Shown piece by piece: positions 35,610-44,025 of a stretch of DNA of 48,051 bases. Source of the DNA: Candidatus Poseidoniaceae archaeon (GTDB lineage: Archaea > Thermoplasmatota > Poseidoniia > Poseidoniales > Poseidoniaceae); contig CALKDX010000049.1 in NCBI GenBank assembly GCA_938084455.1, positions 1 to 48,051 on the forward strand. The letters are read 5' to 3'. Position numbers and translations under genes: made by a program. Numbering within the stretch: position 1 is the stretch's first letter; the number at the start of each line of letters is the position of its first letter. The notes below the pieces were generated by a model. The model did no database searches and was not told the origin of the DNA. It was given only the letters and a program-made list of their open reading frames with translations.

Positions 35610-36517
35610 TGGACGTCAAACAGGTTCTATCGTTCATCAAAATCGAACATACGCTGTTCTCCCTCCCCTTCGTTTTAATCGGCTATATTCTGGCACACAA
35701 TGAGTTCGTAGCCACGGATACAAGCGGCGCATTTTCTTGGATTGCTGCGGACTTGCTTTGGATTCTTCTCGCTGCCGTGGGAGCAAGAGGCCTTGCTATG
35801 GGCCTGAATCGAATCATTGACCGAAACGTGGACGCCGAAAATCCACGCACAGCAGGACGTCACTTGGCTTCAGGAACAATGTCAATGCGCACGGCTTGGA
35901 CGCTGTGCGGTGTGTTCCTCGTCATGCTTCTTGGAAGCGCTGCAATGCTCAACCAAGTGGCATTGCTCATGTCTTGGCTCCCTGTGTCTGTGTTTGTCGT
36001 GTATCCGTTTCTCAAACGCTACACATGGCTGTGTCATTTTTGGCTCGGGTTGTGTCTTGGCCTCGCTCCCGCCGGCGCCTGGGTAGCGGTTGCGGCTGAT
36101 CATCTGGGTTGGGCAGCTGTTACAGGTGGCGATTGGTACCCCAGCGTGTTTTTCATCGCCCTCGGTGTCGCTTTGTGGATCGCTGCCTTTGACCTCAATT
36201 ACGCCCGAATGGACATTGAAAGCGATCGAGCCAACGGAATCAAATCATTCCCTGCTCAATTCGGTGATGCGGTCACCACTCGCACATCTGTGCAGCTCAC
36301 ATTGGTGTGGTTCGCCTGCTTTGCGATTTCAGATCCAATGTCAGAAATTTATTTCCTCGCTTCTGCAGGAGTGATGTCGGTTGTGAATATCATTGTGATT
36401 GTTCGTCGAGAGCAGTGGGTTGATTTCCAGACAACATTGTTCCGAGCATCGATGCTCACCGGATGGATACTCTTGGCTTCCATTGTGGCCATGGACCCAA
36501 TGCAAGCATCAGCATGA
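35609..36517 (+). CDS. UbiA-family prenyltransferase (quinone biosynthesis type)
   Basis: A 302-residue integral membrane enzyme that attaches a polyprenyl chain to an aromatic ring. Both metal-diphosphate binding motifs are present: NRIIDRNVDAENPRTAGR and, in the second half, FDLNYARMDIESDRANGIKS. Eight to nine hydrophobic helices follow the usual pattern, the first at IEHTLFSLPFVLIGYILA. The sequence is closer to the 4-hydroxybenzoate/futalosine-pathway type than to archaeal geranylgeranylglyceryl phosphate synthases. The ATG at 35609 shares its first base with the preceding TGA, and GGAGG lies nine bases before it, so it is coupled to the UbiD gene. The open frame reaches back to 35573, but that would overlap ubiD. 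Confidence 0.87.
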   Translation: MDVKQVLSFIKIEHTLFSLPFVLIGYILAHNEFVATDTSGAFSWIAADLLWILLAAVGARGLAMGLNRIIDRNVDAENPRTAGRHLASGTMSMRTAWTLCGVFLVMLLGSAAMLNQVALLMSWLPVSVFVVYPFLKRYTWLCHFWLGLCLGLAPAGAWVAVAADHLGWAAVTGGDWYPSVFFIALGVALWIAAFDLNYARMDIESDRANGIKSFPAQFGDAVTTRTSVQLTLVWFACFAISDPMSEIYFLASAGVMSVVNIIVIVRREQWVDFQTTLFRASMLTGWILLASIVAMDPMQASA

Positions 36518-36572
36518 AGGCAAAGTAGGCCCGCCTGCAATGTTCAAAGGCCGGGTGGCTTGAGGGAAAGGC

Positions 36573-36953
36573 ATGAACCCAATCGTAGCCTCCCTGCTCG
36601 AATTCAATGAAGCCTTTGAAATCCCGAAACTCGATGCACCGGGACTTGGACCCGAGGACATGATTGAGTTGCGAATCAAACTCCTCAAAGAAGAAGTCGA
36701 AGAATACGCTGAAGCCGCACGTGCTGGCGATATGGTCGAAGTGCTCGATGCGCTTGCTGACATTGGCTACATCCTTGCTGGGACTGTCATCAACCATGGC
36801 ATGCAACACATCTACGATGATGCGTTTAACGAGGTTCACCGATCAAACATGGCGAAATTGGTCGATGGAAAGGTCATCCGGAGAGAAGACGGAAAGGTGC
36901 TCAAGCCTGAAGGTTGGCAGGCACCGCAACTCGCACAATTCCTCCATGAGTGA
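36573..36953 (+). CDS. MazG-like NTP pyrophosphohydrolase (all-alpha NTP-PPase)
   Basis: A 126-residue all-helical protein with the MazG/phosphoribosyl-ATP pyrophosphohydrolase signature: KLLKEEVEEYAEAA (E-E-x-x-E) about 20 residues before EVLDALADIGYILAGT (D-x-x-D), which together bind the magnesium ions. The tail HRSNMAKLVDGKVIRREDGKVLKPEGW is characteristic of the phage- and archaeal-type single-domain forms. It should hydrolyse a nucleoside triphosphate or a related compound to the monophosphate and pyrophosphate, probably as a housecleaning enzyme. Histidine biosynthesis (HisE) is less likely because no his genes are near. GAGGGAAAGGC precedes the ATG. Confidence 0.85.
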   Translation: MNPIVASLLEFNEAFEIPKLDAPGLGPEDMIELRIKLLKEEVEEYAEAARAGDMVEVLDALADIGYILAGTVINHGMQHIYDDAFNEVHRSNMAKLVDGKVIRREDGKVLKPEGWQAPQLAQFLHE

Positions 36954-36970
36954 GCTCAGCCGATGTGTTG

Positions 36971-36994
36971 TCAACTTTGACTCGACGAAGTTGA
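36971..36994. other. Stem-loop between the MazG-like and SDR genes
   Basis: TCAACTT (36971-36977) and AAGTTGA (36988-36994) form a perfect 7-bp inverted repeat with a 10-base loop, in a gap of about 100 bases. It could be a terminator, an operator or a processing site. A run of eight A follows shortly after. Confidence 0.35.
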
Positions 36995-37054
36995 TATCCT
37001 TTGGCAAAAAAAACCAAGGGTTGAGGTTATCAAAGCGAGACCCGTGGAAGAGCC

Positions 37055-37786
37055 ATGTCCCGCCCAGTTGCCTTGCTCACTGGAGGAGGAAGAGGCATCG
37101 GCGCCGCAACTGCAAAACGCCTTGCAGCCGATGGCTATGATGTCCTTTTGACCTACAACACATCTTCCAAACCAGCAGAAATGGTGGTGGACGAAATTCG
37201 AGAACGGGGTGATGATGCGCTGGCAGTCAAGGTGGATTGTGCAAACACCGGCGAAGTTGGCCTGCTGGGTATTCATCCTTGGATGGCCCGGGGCATTGAC
37301 GTGCTTGTTCTCAACCATGGTGCATACGAGCGAGTCCCGGCGCAAGAATTGACCATTGAATCCCTGCGAAGAACAATGGCGGTTAATTTCGAAGGAGCAG
37401 TAGCCGTTTGGAAAGCCGTACAGCCTCACCTTACACAGGCGGCAAGAATTGTTGTGGTTGGATCGCAACTCGGCACCCGTGGATCTCCGCACGGTGCTGA
37501 TTATTCAGCTTCGAAGGCAGCACTGTCGACTTGGGCTCGTTCGTTAGCACTGGCCGTCGGACCAGAGGGGAAGCGGGTCAATGTGCTCGCCCCAGGCTAT
37601 GTCGAGACTGACATCCTTGCAGGCGACAGTAAAGAAAAGCGAGCACAAAGAGAGAATGAAGTGCCCCTGAAGAGGGTCGGAAGCCCAGAAGACATGGCCA
37701 ACACAATTTCATTCCTCATCGGCCCCGATTCAAATTACATTACAGGTGCAGTGCTTCACGTCAATGGCGGATTATACCTTCCTTGA
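37055..37786 (+). CDS. Short-chain dehydrogenase/reductase (FabG-like)
   Basis: A 243-residue classical SDR. The cofactor loop is TGGGRGIGAATAKRLAADG near residue 10, then LNHGA (the N-x-A-G position), a Ser near 137 (VVGSQLGTRG), and the catalytic Tyr150-x-x-x-Lys154 in DYSASKAAL. The end, DMANTISFLIGPDSNYITGAVLHVNGG, is typical of 3-oxoacyl-(ACP/CoA) reductases. Threonine and tyrosine at the end of the second strand (LLTYNTSS) suggest NADPH, as in FabG. The substrate is not predictable. The 100-base gap upstream holds a 7-bp inverted repeat (36971-36994). The gene follows a MazG-like gene and precedes uvrB, with no obvious functional link to either. Confidence 0.85.
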   Translation: MSRPVALLTGGGRGIGAATAKRLAADGYDVLLTYNTSSKPAEMVVDEIRERGDDALAVKVDCANTGEVGLLGIHPWMARGIDVLVLNHGAYERVPAQELTIESLRRTMAVNFEGAVAVWKAVQPHLTQAARIVVVGSQLGTRGSPHGADYSASKAALSTWARSLALAVGPEGKRVNVLAPGYVETDILAGDSKEKRAQRENEVPLKRVGSPEDMANTISFLIGPDSNYITGAVLHVNGGLYLP

Positions 37787-37845
37787 TGGTGTTGGACAGC
37801 CTTGTATAGGGTCGAGTCAAGCCATTGATGAAGGAGGCGGAGAAA

Positions 37846-40290
37846 ATGGTACGAGATTGGGATGACGATGGCGCCTTCGAAGATCTTGCGAATCGACCAA
37901 TCGATGAAGCCGACCTCGTTGAACGCGACCCATTCGATATATCACGAGCCCTCGAAGGCGCTGCGCTTGAACACCTCAACCCCGAGGTAAAGCGACTGGT
38001 GCTCCACTCGAAATTCGAACCTTCAGGCGACCAACCTAAAGCAATTGAAAAATTAATTTCTCAATTGGAAAATGGACAAGAACGCTGCGTTCTGTTGGGC
38101 GTGACAGGAAGCGGCAAAACATATGCCATGGCGCAGGTCATCCAGAAACTCAACATCCCTACATTGATCATCAGCCACAACAAAACCCTAGCGAGGCAGT
38201 TGTATCACGAAATGGCTGGCTATTTCCCAGAGAATGCTGTTGACTACTATGTGTCTCATTACGACTATTACCAACCCGAAGCATACCTAGCGAAGCGAGA
38301 CATGTACATCGAAAAGGAGCTGTCCGTCAACGAACGAATCGAACAAGAACGGTTCGCCACAATTGCCTCACTTGTCACTCGACCTGATTGCGTAATTGTC
38401 TCATCTGTTTCATGCATCTATGGATTGAACCCACCGGAAACATTTCTCGAATACCACGTAAGGGTTCACGTTGGACAAGAAATCGAAACCAGTGATTTGC
38501 TCAAGGAGTTGATTACCCTTCAGTACAACCGAACAACAACCGACCTCTCCCGGGGCGATTGTCGTGTTCGGGGCGAAGTGGTCGATGTGTGGATGCCAAG
38601 CCGTGACGACCCCCTACGGATCCAGTTTGATTTCAACGGAATCACCAAAGTATCGGTTTGCGATCCCGTAAGTTGGGACGTATTGGATGAATTGGATGAA
38701 GCCTGGATTCATCCTAAAGAGTTCTACATGACCAGTCCCGAGCGGCTTGAAGCAGCCCTCGTTTCCATCGAAGATGAATTAGACGACCGTGTCGCTCACT
38801 TTGCCAGTGAAGGAAAAGAGTTAGAGCGTCACAGAATAGAGCAACGCACTCAGTATGACTTAGAAATGATAAGAGAAATCGGTCATTGCCAATCAATCGA
38901 GAATTATTCCCTTCACTTTGATGGGCGAGAAAGGGGCCAGCGGCCGCACTGCCTGTTGGATTTCTTCGCAGCGTGCGCTAAACAGTTTCACGGAGATCCG
39001 AAAAAGTTCCTTGTCATCATGGACGAATCACATGTCACCCTGCCGCAAGTCGGCGGAATGTATTATGGGGACCGCTCTCGAAAAGAAAGCCTGATCAACT
39101 TCGGATTCCGCTTACCAACCGCTGCAGACAACCGTCCACTTAAAATTCCGGAATTCCAGAGTCTTGTCCCGCAAATGGTCTATGTTTCGGCCACGCCAGG
39201 TGAACGAGAATTACGACATTTATGCGAGTTAACCAATCAACCCCTTCCCAATGGATTGCTCCATGCGCAGTCCGGTGGAGGAGCAGGTCCAAGGGATCTC
39301 GAAAAGAAACACCCAGACAGTGAATCGTTGTACCATATGGTGCAGCACATCGATGGGATCGCCAAAATGGAAATCCGCCCGACTGGGTTGCTGGATCCTG
39401 AGATTGAGGTCCGCCCCACAAGCGGACAGATGGCTGATCTGCTCAGCGAAATCAATGCTAGAGTCAACCAAGGGGAACGCACCCTTGTCACCGTCCTGAC
39501 AATAAAATTCGCTGAAGAAGTTGCAGCATACCTCAACCGAATGGGCATCAAGGCCCACCACCTGCATTCTGAAATCGATACCATCGAACGTACAGAAATC
39601 ATCAATGCCCTTAGGATTGGTCATATCGATGTCATCGTTGGAATTAACCTGCTACGAGAAGGACTAGATCTTCCAGAAGTCAGCCTTGTCGCCATCTTCG
39701 ACGCCGATCGCCAAGGATTCCTCCGAAATGAGCGCAGCCTGTTGCAGACCATCGGCCGAGCTGCACGGAACCTCAACGGTCACGTAATCCTGTATGCCGA
39801 TGGAATGTCTCAAGCCATGCGAGCCGCTATCAGCCAGACCCTTGAGCGAAGAGAGCGCCAAGAAGCGTATAACGTGGCCAACAACATCACGCCAAGAAGC
39901 ATTGTGAAAGAGCTGCCAACAATGAACTCTGATGTGGACGATTTGATTGCTGGCACCTCCAGTTCAAAAGATGGAAACAGAAGGCTTGTCGCCAAGAAAG
40001 GCGGTCGAAAGGAGGGCGATTGGGCGCAGAATCTCAACCTTGGTGCTGGCGCATGGGCCTCAGGATCTGGACAAGATGGTAGCGCCGGGGTGGCCAAAAT
40101 TAATTCAATAGGAAATTCAAATAATCAATTGGATAATTCAGCGATTATGGATGTTGAATCACTTTCCCCAGCTCAAAAAGAAGATTTTCTCAAGGAACTC
40201 AAATCTGCCATGCAAGTGGCTGCTAAGAATCTAGATTTCGAAGAGGCTGCACGCCTGCGCGATCGAATCTTTGAACTCGAGCAGGCCTGA
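37846..40290 (+). CDS. uvrB: UvrABC nucleotide-excision repair protein UvrB
   Basis: The DNA damage-verification helicase of bacterial-type excision repair, a bacterial acquisition in archaea. From the ATG at 37846 it has 814 residues. Walker A GVTGSGKT is at 85-92, and HYDYYQPEAY is in the beta-hairpin that clamps DNA. DESHVT (motif II), RPTGLLDPEIEVRPT, INLLREGLDLPEVSLVAIFDADRQGFLR and IGRAARN are all present, and the UVR motif that contacts UvrC closes the protein (DFEEAARLRDRIFEL). Two parts are longer than in ordinary UvrB (~670): about 45 residues inserted after YVSATPGERE, and a ~90-residue asparagine- and glycine-rich linker before the UVR motif. The frame opens at TTG 37825, but GGAGG eight bases before 37846 selects that start. 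UvrA and UvrC are not in the window. Confidence 0.93.
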   Translation: MVRDWDDDGAFEDLANRPIDEADLVERDPFDISRALEGAALEHLNPEVKRLVLHSKFEPSGDQPKAIEKLISQLENGQERCVLLGVTGSGKTYAMAQVIQKLNIPTLIISHNKTLARQLYHEMAGYFPENAVDYYVSHYDYYQPEAYLAKRDMYIEKELSVNERIEQERFATIASLVTRPDCVIVSSVSCIYGLNPPETFLEYHVRVHVGQEIETSDLLKELITLQYNRTTTDLSRGDCRVRGEVVDVWMPSRDDPLRIQFDFNGITKVSVCDPVSWDVLDELDEAWIHPKEFYMTSPERLEAALVSIEDELDDRVAHFASEGKELERHRIEQRTQYDLEMIREIGHCQSIENYSLHFDGRERGQRPHCLLDFFAACAKQFHGDPKKFLVIMDESHVTLPQVGGMYYGDRSRKESLINFGFRLPTAADNRPLKIPEFQSLVPQMVYVSATPGERELRHLCELTNQPLPNGLLHAQSGGGAGPRDLEKKHPDSESLYHMVQHIDGIAKMEIRPTGLLDPEIEVRPTSGQMADLLSEINARVNQGERTLVTVLTIKFAEEVAAYLNRMGIKAHHLHSEIDTIERTEIINALRIGHIDVIVGINLLREGLDLPEVSLVAIFDADRQGFLRNERSLLQTIGRAARNLNGHVILYADGMSQAMRAAISQTLERRERQEAYNVANNITPRSIVKELPTMNSDVDDLIAGTSSSKDGNRRLVAKKGGRKEGDWAQNLNLGAGAWASGSGQDGSAGVAKINSIGNSNNQLDNSAIMDVESLSPAQKEDFLKELKSAMQVAAKNLDFEEAARLRDRIFELEQA
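38042..38067. repeat. Palindromic CAATTG element, copy 4
   Basis: Two CAATTG boxes start 20 bases apart around AAAAATTAATTTCT. It lies in the uvrB segment encoding the helix just before Walker A (IEKLISQLENG), where the residues are ordinary for UvrB, so this copy could also be explained by coding constraint. Confidence 0.5.
40106..40131. repeat. Palindromic CAATTG element, copy 5 (one degenerate box)
   Basis: CAATAG and CAATTG start 20 bases apart around GAAATTCAAATAAT. The core GAAATTCAA is shared with the copy at 35271. It falls in the non-conserved linker of uvrB and encodes its Asn-rich stretch. Confidence 0.5.
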
Positions 40291-40294
40291 TCCC

Positions 40295-40311
40295 CACACC
40301 CTACGGGTGTG
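40295..40311 (+). terminator. Strong stem-loop just after the uvrB stop
   Basis: CACACCC (40295-40301) and GGGTGTG (40305-40311) form a perfect 7-bp stem with a 3-base loop, four bases after the stop codon. An alternative partner for CCCACAC (40293-40299) is GTGTGGG at 40322-40328, so two exclusive folds are possible. It could be a terminator for uvrB or a leader element of the next gene. Confidence 0.5.
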
Positions 40312-40362
40312 ACGCTGTGCTGTGTGGGCAGGTTCATGTGGAAGGCGTGTGTGGATTGCACC

Positions 40363-41379
40363 ATGGCCATTCAACCAGACGATTTTGACATCCCCGTTGT
40401 TGACTACGCTTTCAACGAAGTCTCAACCCCTCGTTCCCTCATCGATCAAATGGGCCAGGCAGGTGGTTTTACCGCTACCAAATTGTCGATGGCAAGAGAT
40501 ATTTTACTTGACATGAAAAAGCAAATTGACGCCGTGAACGGTGATTCTTCGAAAGTGTGCAACTGGCTCTCATTCCCTGCATGCCTTTGTGCAACAGGTA
40601 CCCGAGGGTTCTTTGTCGAAGCACTCAAACAACAGATGTTTAACGTGGTTTCAACAACATGTGGAATGTTGGACCATGACATTGCCCGGGCTCACAAGCA
40701 TTATTATCACGGTGCATTTGAATTGGACGATATTGAACTCGGCGAACACTCCTTGATGCGACTTGGTAATGTGATTGTACCTAATTCGTCTTATGGGGAA
40801 ATTATCGAAGAAGTGCTGACTCCGGTGCTCGAAGAAATGTATCAAGATCGATTAACGGAAACTGGAAAAAATGGGGCAGACGCTTGGCTCGGCTTTGGCT
40901 CGATACATTTGGTATGGGAACTAGGAAAGCGGATTGGAACCCCTGATTCATTGATCTATTGGGCATACAAGCATCAAATTCCAGTGGTGATTCCAGGCAT
41001 CACTGATGGCTCAATCGGAGCGCAATTGTTCATGCTGCGTCAGAAACACCGGGACTTTCACATCGACACACTTGCTGATGAGCAGGTGATGAGTGACATG
41101 ACCTGGGATGTCGAAACCTCAAACGCGTTGATGGTCGGTGGCGGTATTTCCAAACACCACGTCATTTGGTGGAACCAATACCGCGGGGGTCTTGACGCTG
41201 CTGTATACATCACAACGGCTCCTGAACACGATGGAAGCCTCTCTGGTGCTCGACTTCGCGAAGCAATCTCATGGGGTAAAATGCGTCCTGAGGCCCCGAA
41301 TGTTTGCGTGGAGGGAGACGCAAGTGTCCTTTTACCGCTGATTGGCGCGGATGTGCTTCAGCGAGGTGATGCATCGTGA
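40363..41379 (+). CDS. dys: Deoxyhypusine synthase
   Basis: This enzyme uses spermidine and NAD to make deoxyhypusine on translation factor aIF5A. From the ATG at 40363 it has 338 residues. Landmarks are NWLSFPACLCATGTRGFFVEAL, VVSTTCGMLDHDIARAHKHYYHG, RLGNVIVPNSSYGEI, IPVVIPGITDGSIGAQLF, and the active-site stretch GGGISKHHVIWWNQYRGG, where Lys264 is the covalent-intermediate lysine. GSLSGARLREAISWGK completes the NAD site. The frame is open to 40309, but the upstream codons lie in the uvrB hairpin region and are unlike the family, so the ATG at 40363 is preferred; ATG 40336 is another option. The stop overlaps the GTG start of the following lipoprotein gene. Confidence 0.92.
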   Translation: MAIQPDDFDIPVVDYAFNEVSTPRSLIDQMGQAGGFTATKLSMARDILLDMKKQIDAVNGDSSKVCNWLSFPACLCATGTRGFFVEALKQQMFNVVSTTCGMLDHDIARAHKHYYHGAFELDDIELGEHSLMRLGNVIVPNSSYGEIIEEVLTPVLEEMYQDRLTETGKNGADAWLGFGSIHLVWELGKRIGTPDSLIYWAYKHQIPVVIPGITDGSIGAQLFMLRQKHRDFHIDTLADEQVMSDMTWDVETSNALMVGGGISKHHVIWWNQYRGGLDAAVYITTAPEHDGSLSGARLREAISWGKMRPEAPNVCVEGDASVLLPLIGADVLQRGDAS

Positions 41380-42827
41380 ATCACAGACAAAAAATGGCAC
41401 TTTTGATGACCGCACTCATGGCCTTGATGCCGCTTGCTGGGTGCTTCGGTGCAAATGAATCCAACGAGCAAGAGGAATCGGAGGGTGGCGTGTTTGACTT
41501 TGCTGAACAGCTTGGGGAAACGACATGGTACCATTACCCCGGTGGAGCAAACGCCATGAACAACACTTCCGCACTGGTTGGTAACAACATCCCCTACTTC
41601 AGCCAAGGGACCTATTATGCCACTGGCTACTCGACGTTTGAACCAACCATGGGCATCACTTCAACAGACAACATTTACTTCACAAGTTATGGAAACGGTC
41701 CGCAAGGATCCACTGCCATTGTTCAATGCACGAACATGATTGAAATGAAAAATCTCAGTGATTTTAGTTGCGAAAATGTCTACGGGCCGGTGCTTCCAGT
41801 CGCTAATTCCAATGACCCCTATGTCTATGTTGACCCTTGGACCGACCGAATCATGAAATTTGACATGCATGCATTGTTGGGGATGACAGTCGAATGGAGC
41901 GATGATGAAGGCGATTCATGGTTTGGCCCATCGGTGGCCACATCGTACTCTGTTCAAGACCACCAAACCATTGCCTCTTCCCCCTACGGCGGTATTCTTC
42001 ACGAAACCCTGTGGGTGTTTTGCATCAATGGAAACTACCCCTCCCCGCTTTGTTCTCAAAGCCAAGACGGTGGACTGACATGGGGGCCTGAACTTCCTGG
42101 AGCTCCGGTTGACTGCCAAAGCGGTGGCCTATCTGCCCACATCATCGGTGCTGAAAACGGGAACTTCTACCGTGGACAGATAGGATGCGACGGTACGGGT
42201 TATTCAATGTACAAAACCGAAGATGGAGCGCTCACGTGGACAGAACACCGACTGCCTACCGAAGAATCTGGAACAGCCGATACATGGAACGCTGAAGAAG
42301 CACAGGTGGACACCGACAGCGAAAGCAACGTGTACGCTATGTGGATGGGCAACGACAACATGCCCTACTTTTCCTACTCTGTTGACGATGCAAACACATG
42401 GTCAGACGCCGTCATGGTTGGACCAACTCACCTCGAGGGCACAGGATTCCCTGTCGTTATTGCTGGTGACCCCGGGCGTGTTGCGTTTGGCTATATTGGA
42501 ACAGAAGGCGATGGCCTTTGGCACGGATACATCTCAGTCATGACCGATGCGTTCAGCGAAAATCCACTGATCACCACGGTCCAACTCAACGCACCCGATG
42601 ATCCACTTGACGATGCAAGCCCAACCTGTGGGTACGAACGCTGCGGTGGGTTTGGCGACTTTATTGACATGCAAATCGATGCCTTTGGGCGCCCATGGCT
42701 ATCGCTTTCCCACAACCCTAACGGTGACACTGGAATTATGGGGACGTTCATGACTGGTCCAACACTGGTTGGAAACGTAACCGCGCTGAATGTCCTCCCT
42801 GAAGGTGGAACTCAAACATTGAATTGA
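41376..42827 (+). CDS. Lipoprotein with sialidase-like Asp-box repeats
   Basis: A 483-residue exported lipoprotein. The signal peptide ends in the lipobox MPLAGC (Cys23) and is followed by an acidic spacer (ANESNEQEESEGG). The mature part has several Asp-box/BNR repeats (S-x-D-x-G-x-x-W pattern): WSDDEGDSWFGP, SQDGGLTWGPELPG, KTEDGALTWTEHRLP and SVDDANTWSDAVMVG, the mark of a six-bladed sialidase-type beta-propeller. I see no clear arginine triad, so it may bind rather than cleave sugars or act as a cell-surface interaction protein. The GTG start (41376) overlaps the deoxyhypusine synthase TGA (GTGA), so translation is coupled. The convergent gene at 42812 overlaps its end by 16 bases. Confidence 0.82.
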   Translation: MNHRQKMALLMTALMALMPLAGCFGANESNEQEESEGGVFDFAEQLGETTWYHYPGGANAMNNTSALVGNNIPYFSQGTYYATGYSTFEPTMGITSTDNIYFTSYGNGPQGSTAIVQCTNMIEMKNLSDFSCENVYGPVLPVANSNDPYVYVDPWTDRIMKFDMHALLGMTVEWSDDEGDSWFGPSVATSYSVQDHQTIASSPYGGILHETLWVFCINGNYPSPLCSQSQDGGLTWGPELPGAPVDCQSGGLSAHIIGAENGNFYRGQIGCDGTGYSMYKTEDGALTWTEHRLPTEESGTADTWNAEEAQVDTDSESNVYAMWMGNDNMPYFSYSVDDANTWSDAVMVGPTHLEGTGFPVVIAGDPGRVAFGYIGTEGDGLWHGYISVMTDAFSENPLITTVQLNAPDDPLDDASPTCGYERCGGFGDFIDMQIDAFGRPWLSLSHNPNGDTGIMGTFMTGPTLVGNVTALNVLPEGGTQTLN

Positions 42828-43687
42828 GAAGGGTCAAGCATTGATGCCAGACAATGCATCAATGAGGTCCGAATTGGAACCAATGGGCGCCATCCATCAC
42901 CATCTGCATGGTGTAATGCGTCGTGAACGCTCGATAAATCAGGGCGGATCGACGAATTCTCATCGATTGACATTGGCGGATGATCTGTGATGACAAGAGG
43001 TTGAAGTTCGATGTTAGGAGTTGGCGCAGCGGTTAACTCCTCGACGCCGAAAACTCCAGATTGACCTGCCATCGTGCGTTTGTAGAGGAGGTTAAATTCC
43101 TCATAAGTTTGCTGAATCGACCAGGCACGCCGACCCGACATTGAGCAAAAGGGTGGGAAGGGAGTGTCGCACATCAACAAACGTACGAGTGCATCTGCCA
43201 CATCAAGCTCAGCAATCCACCAATGATTATGGCCCATTGAAAGTAAGGGTTCCTTGCCGGACCTAAGCGCAGGCAACCATGCCGTGAAAAAAGCGGGAAT
43301 GGAAAACGGTTGGGCTCTCATCGGGATCATGTCGTGAATGAGCACTTCAGCGTCTGGCCATCCGAGCGATGCCCTCTTCTGTTCTGCAGCATGAATGTAA
43401 ATGAGTTCAATGCCACTCAGTTCTGGTTGTTTCGACAAGCCCTCTGCTCCTTCTAACGAAGCATGGCCAAACAAAAGCACACGATGACCAGACGAGGGTG
43501 CGAGGTCCGTACTTGAAAATACGGACGCATGGCCGAACTCAAGTTCCGCAGAAAAGGTGGTTTTAATCGCATTGAGAATGGGCGGCTCGACCACCACATG
43601 AGCATTCGTTCGCAGTAATCGCTCAATTGTAGCATGAACAAGCGATGAGGATTCACCCCTGATGTGAATCACTGGGTGTTCAGCCAT
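42812..43687 (-). CDS. Degenerate NAD-epimerase/extended-SDR-like protein
   Basis: A 291-residue protein that I can only partly place. The middle resembles nucleotide-sugar epimerases: HNHWWIAELDVADALVRLLMCDTPF (the D-V-A-x-A segment) and CSMSGRRAWSIQQTYEEFNLLYKRT, which match the helix-strand pattern after the substrate site of extended SDRs. The N terminus (MAEHPVIHIRGESSSLVHATIERLLRTNAHVVVE) has the position of the nucleotide-binding loop but lacks the glycines of G-x-x-G-x-x-G. The Tyr-x-x-x-Lys pair is also not evident. It is therefore probably a non-catalytic relative, or has a different cofactor. It ends inside the 3' end of the convergent lipoprotein gene (16-base overlap). Confidence 0.55.
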   Translation of the reverse strand: MAEHPVIHIRGESSSLVHATIERLLRTNAHVVVEPPILNAIKTTFSAELEFGHASVFSSTDLAPSSGHRVLLFGHASLEGAEGLSKQPELSGIELIYIHAAEQKRASLGWPDAEVLIHDMIPMRAQPFSIPAFFTAWLPALRSGKEPLLSMGHNHWWIAELDVADALVRLLMCDTPFPPFCSMSGRRAWSIQQTYEEFNLLYKRTMAGQSGVFGVEELTAAPTPNIELQPLVITDHPPMSIDENSSIRPDLSSVHDALHHADGDGWRPLVPIRTSLMHCLASMLDPSQFNV

Positions 43688-43797
43688 GACCTACCCACAC
43701 ATCCTTTGCTCATCAAACAATCGCGATAGCATGAATGAAAGAGACCTTTTTCATTCGAATTATACGCCATAGAAAAAGTGGGTTTTGCCTTAATTTC

Positions 43798-43823
43798 CAA
43801 TTGAAAAATGTTATTTTCAATAC
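43798..43823. repeat. Palindromic CAATTG element, copy 6 (one degenerate box)
   Basis: CAATTG and CAATAC start 20 bases apart. TTGAAAA and TTTTCAA inside the element form a perfect 7-bp inverted repeat with a 6-base loop. Confidence 0.5.
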
Positions 43824-43998
43824 GATTTGAATTCATAGCCAGCAACCAACTAGTGGCCGATTTATGACAGGAGAAGAAGAGCCGAGCTTGCTTGGCCCAG
43901 ACCTGAGATCGAACGAGAACCACGGATTATTTCCACCTTGGCAATTGAAATATAGATTATTTCACAGCCTGGCCCAAACGATCGAGGATGGAGTCAAA

Positions 43999-44025
43999 TT
44001 CAATTTGGGGTTTCGTGAAATTGAA
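43999..44025. repeat. 27-bp stem-loop related to the CAATTG elements
   Basis: TTCAATTT (43999-44006) and AAATTGAA (44018-44025) form a perfect 8-bp inverted repeat with an 11-base loop, the same length and outer bases as the paired CAATTG elements. Confidence 0.5.
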
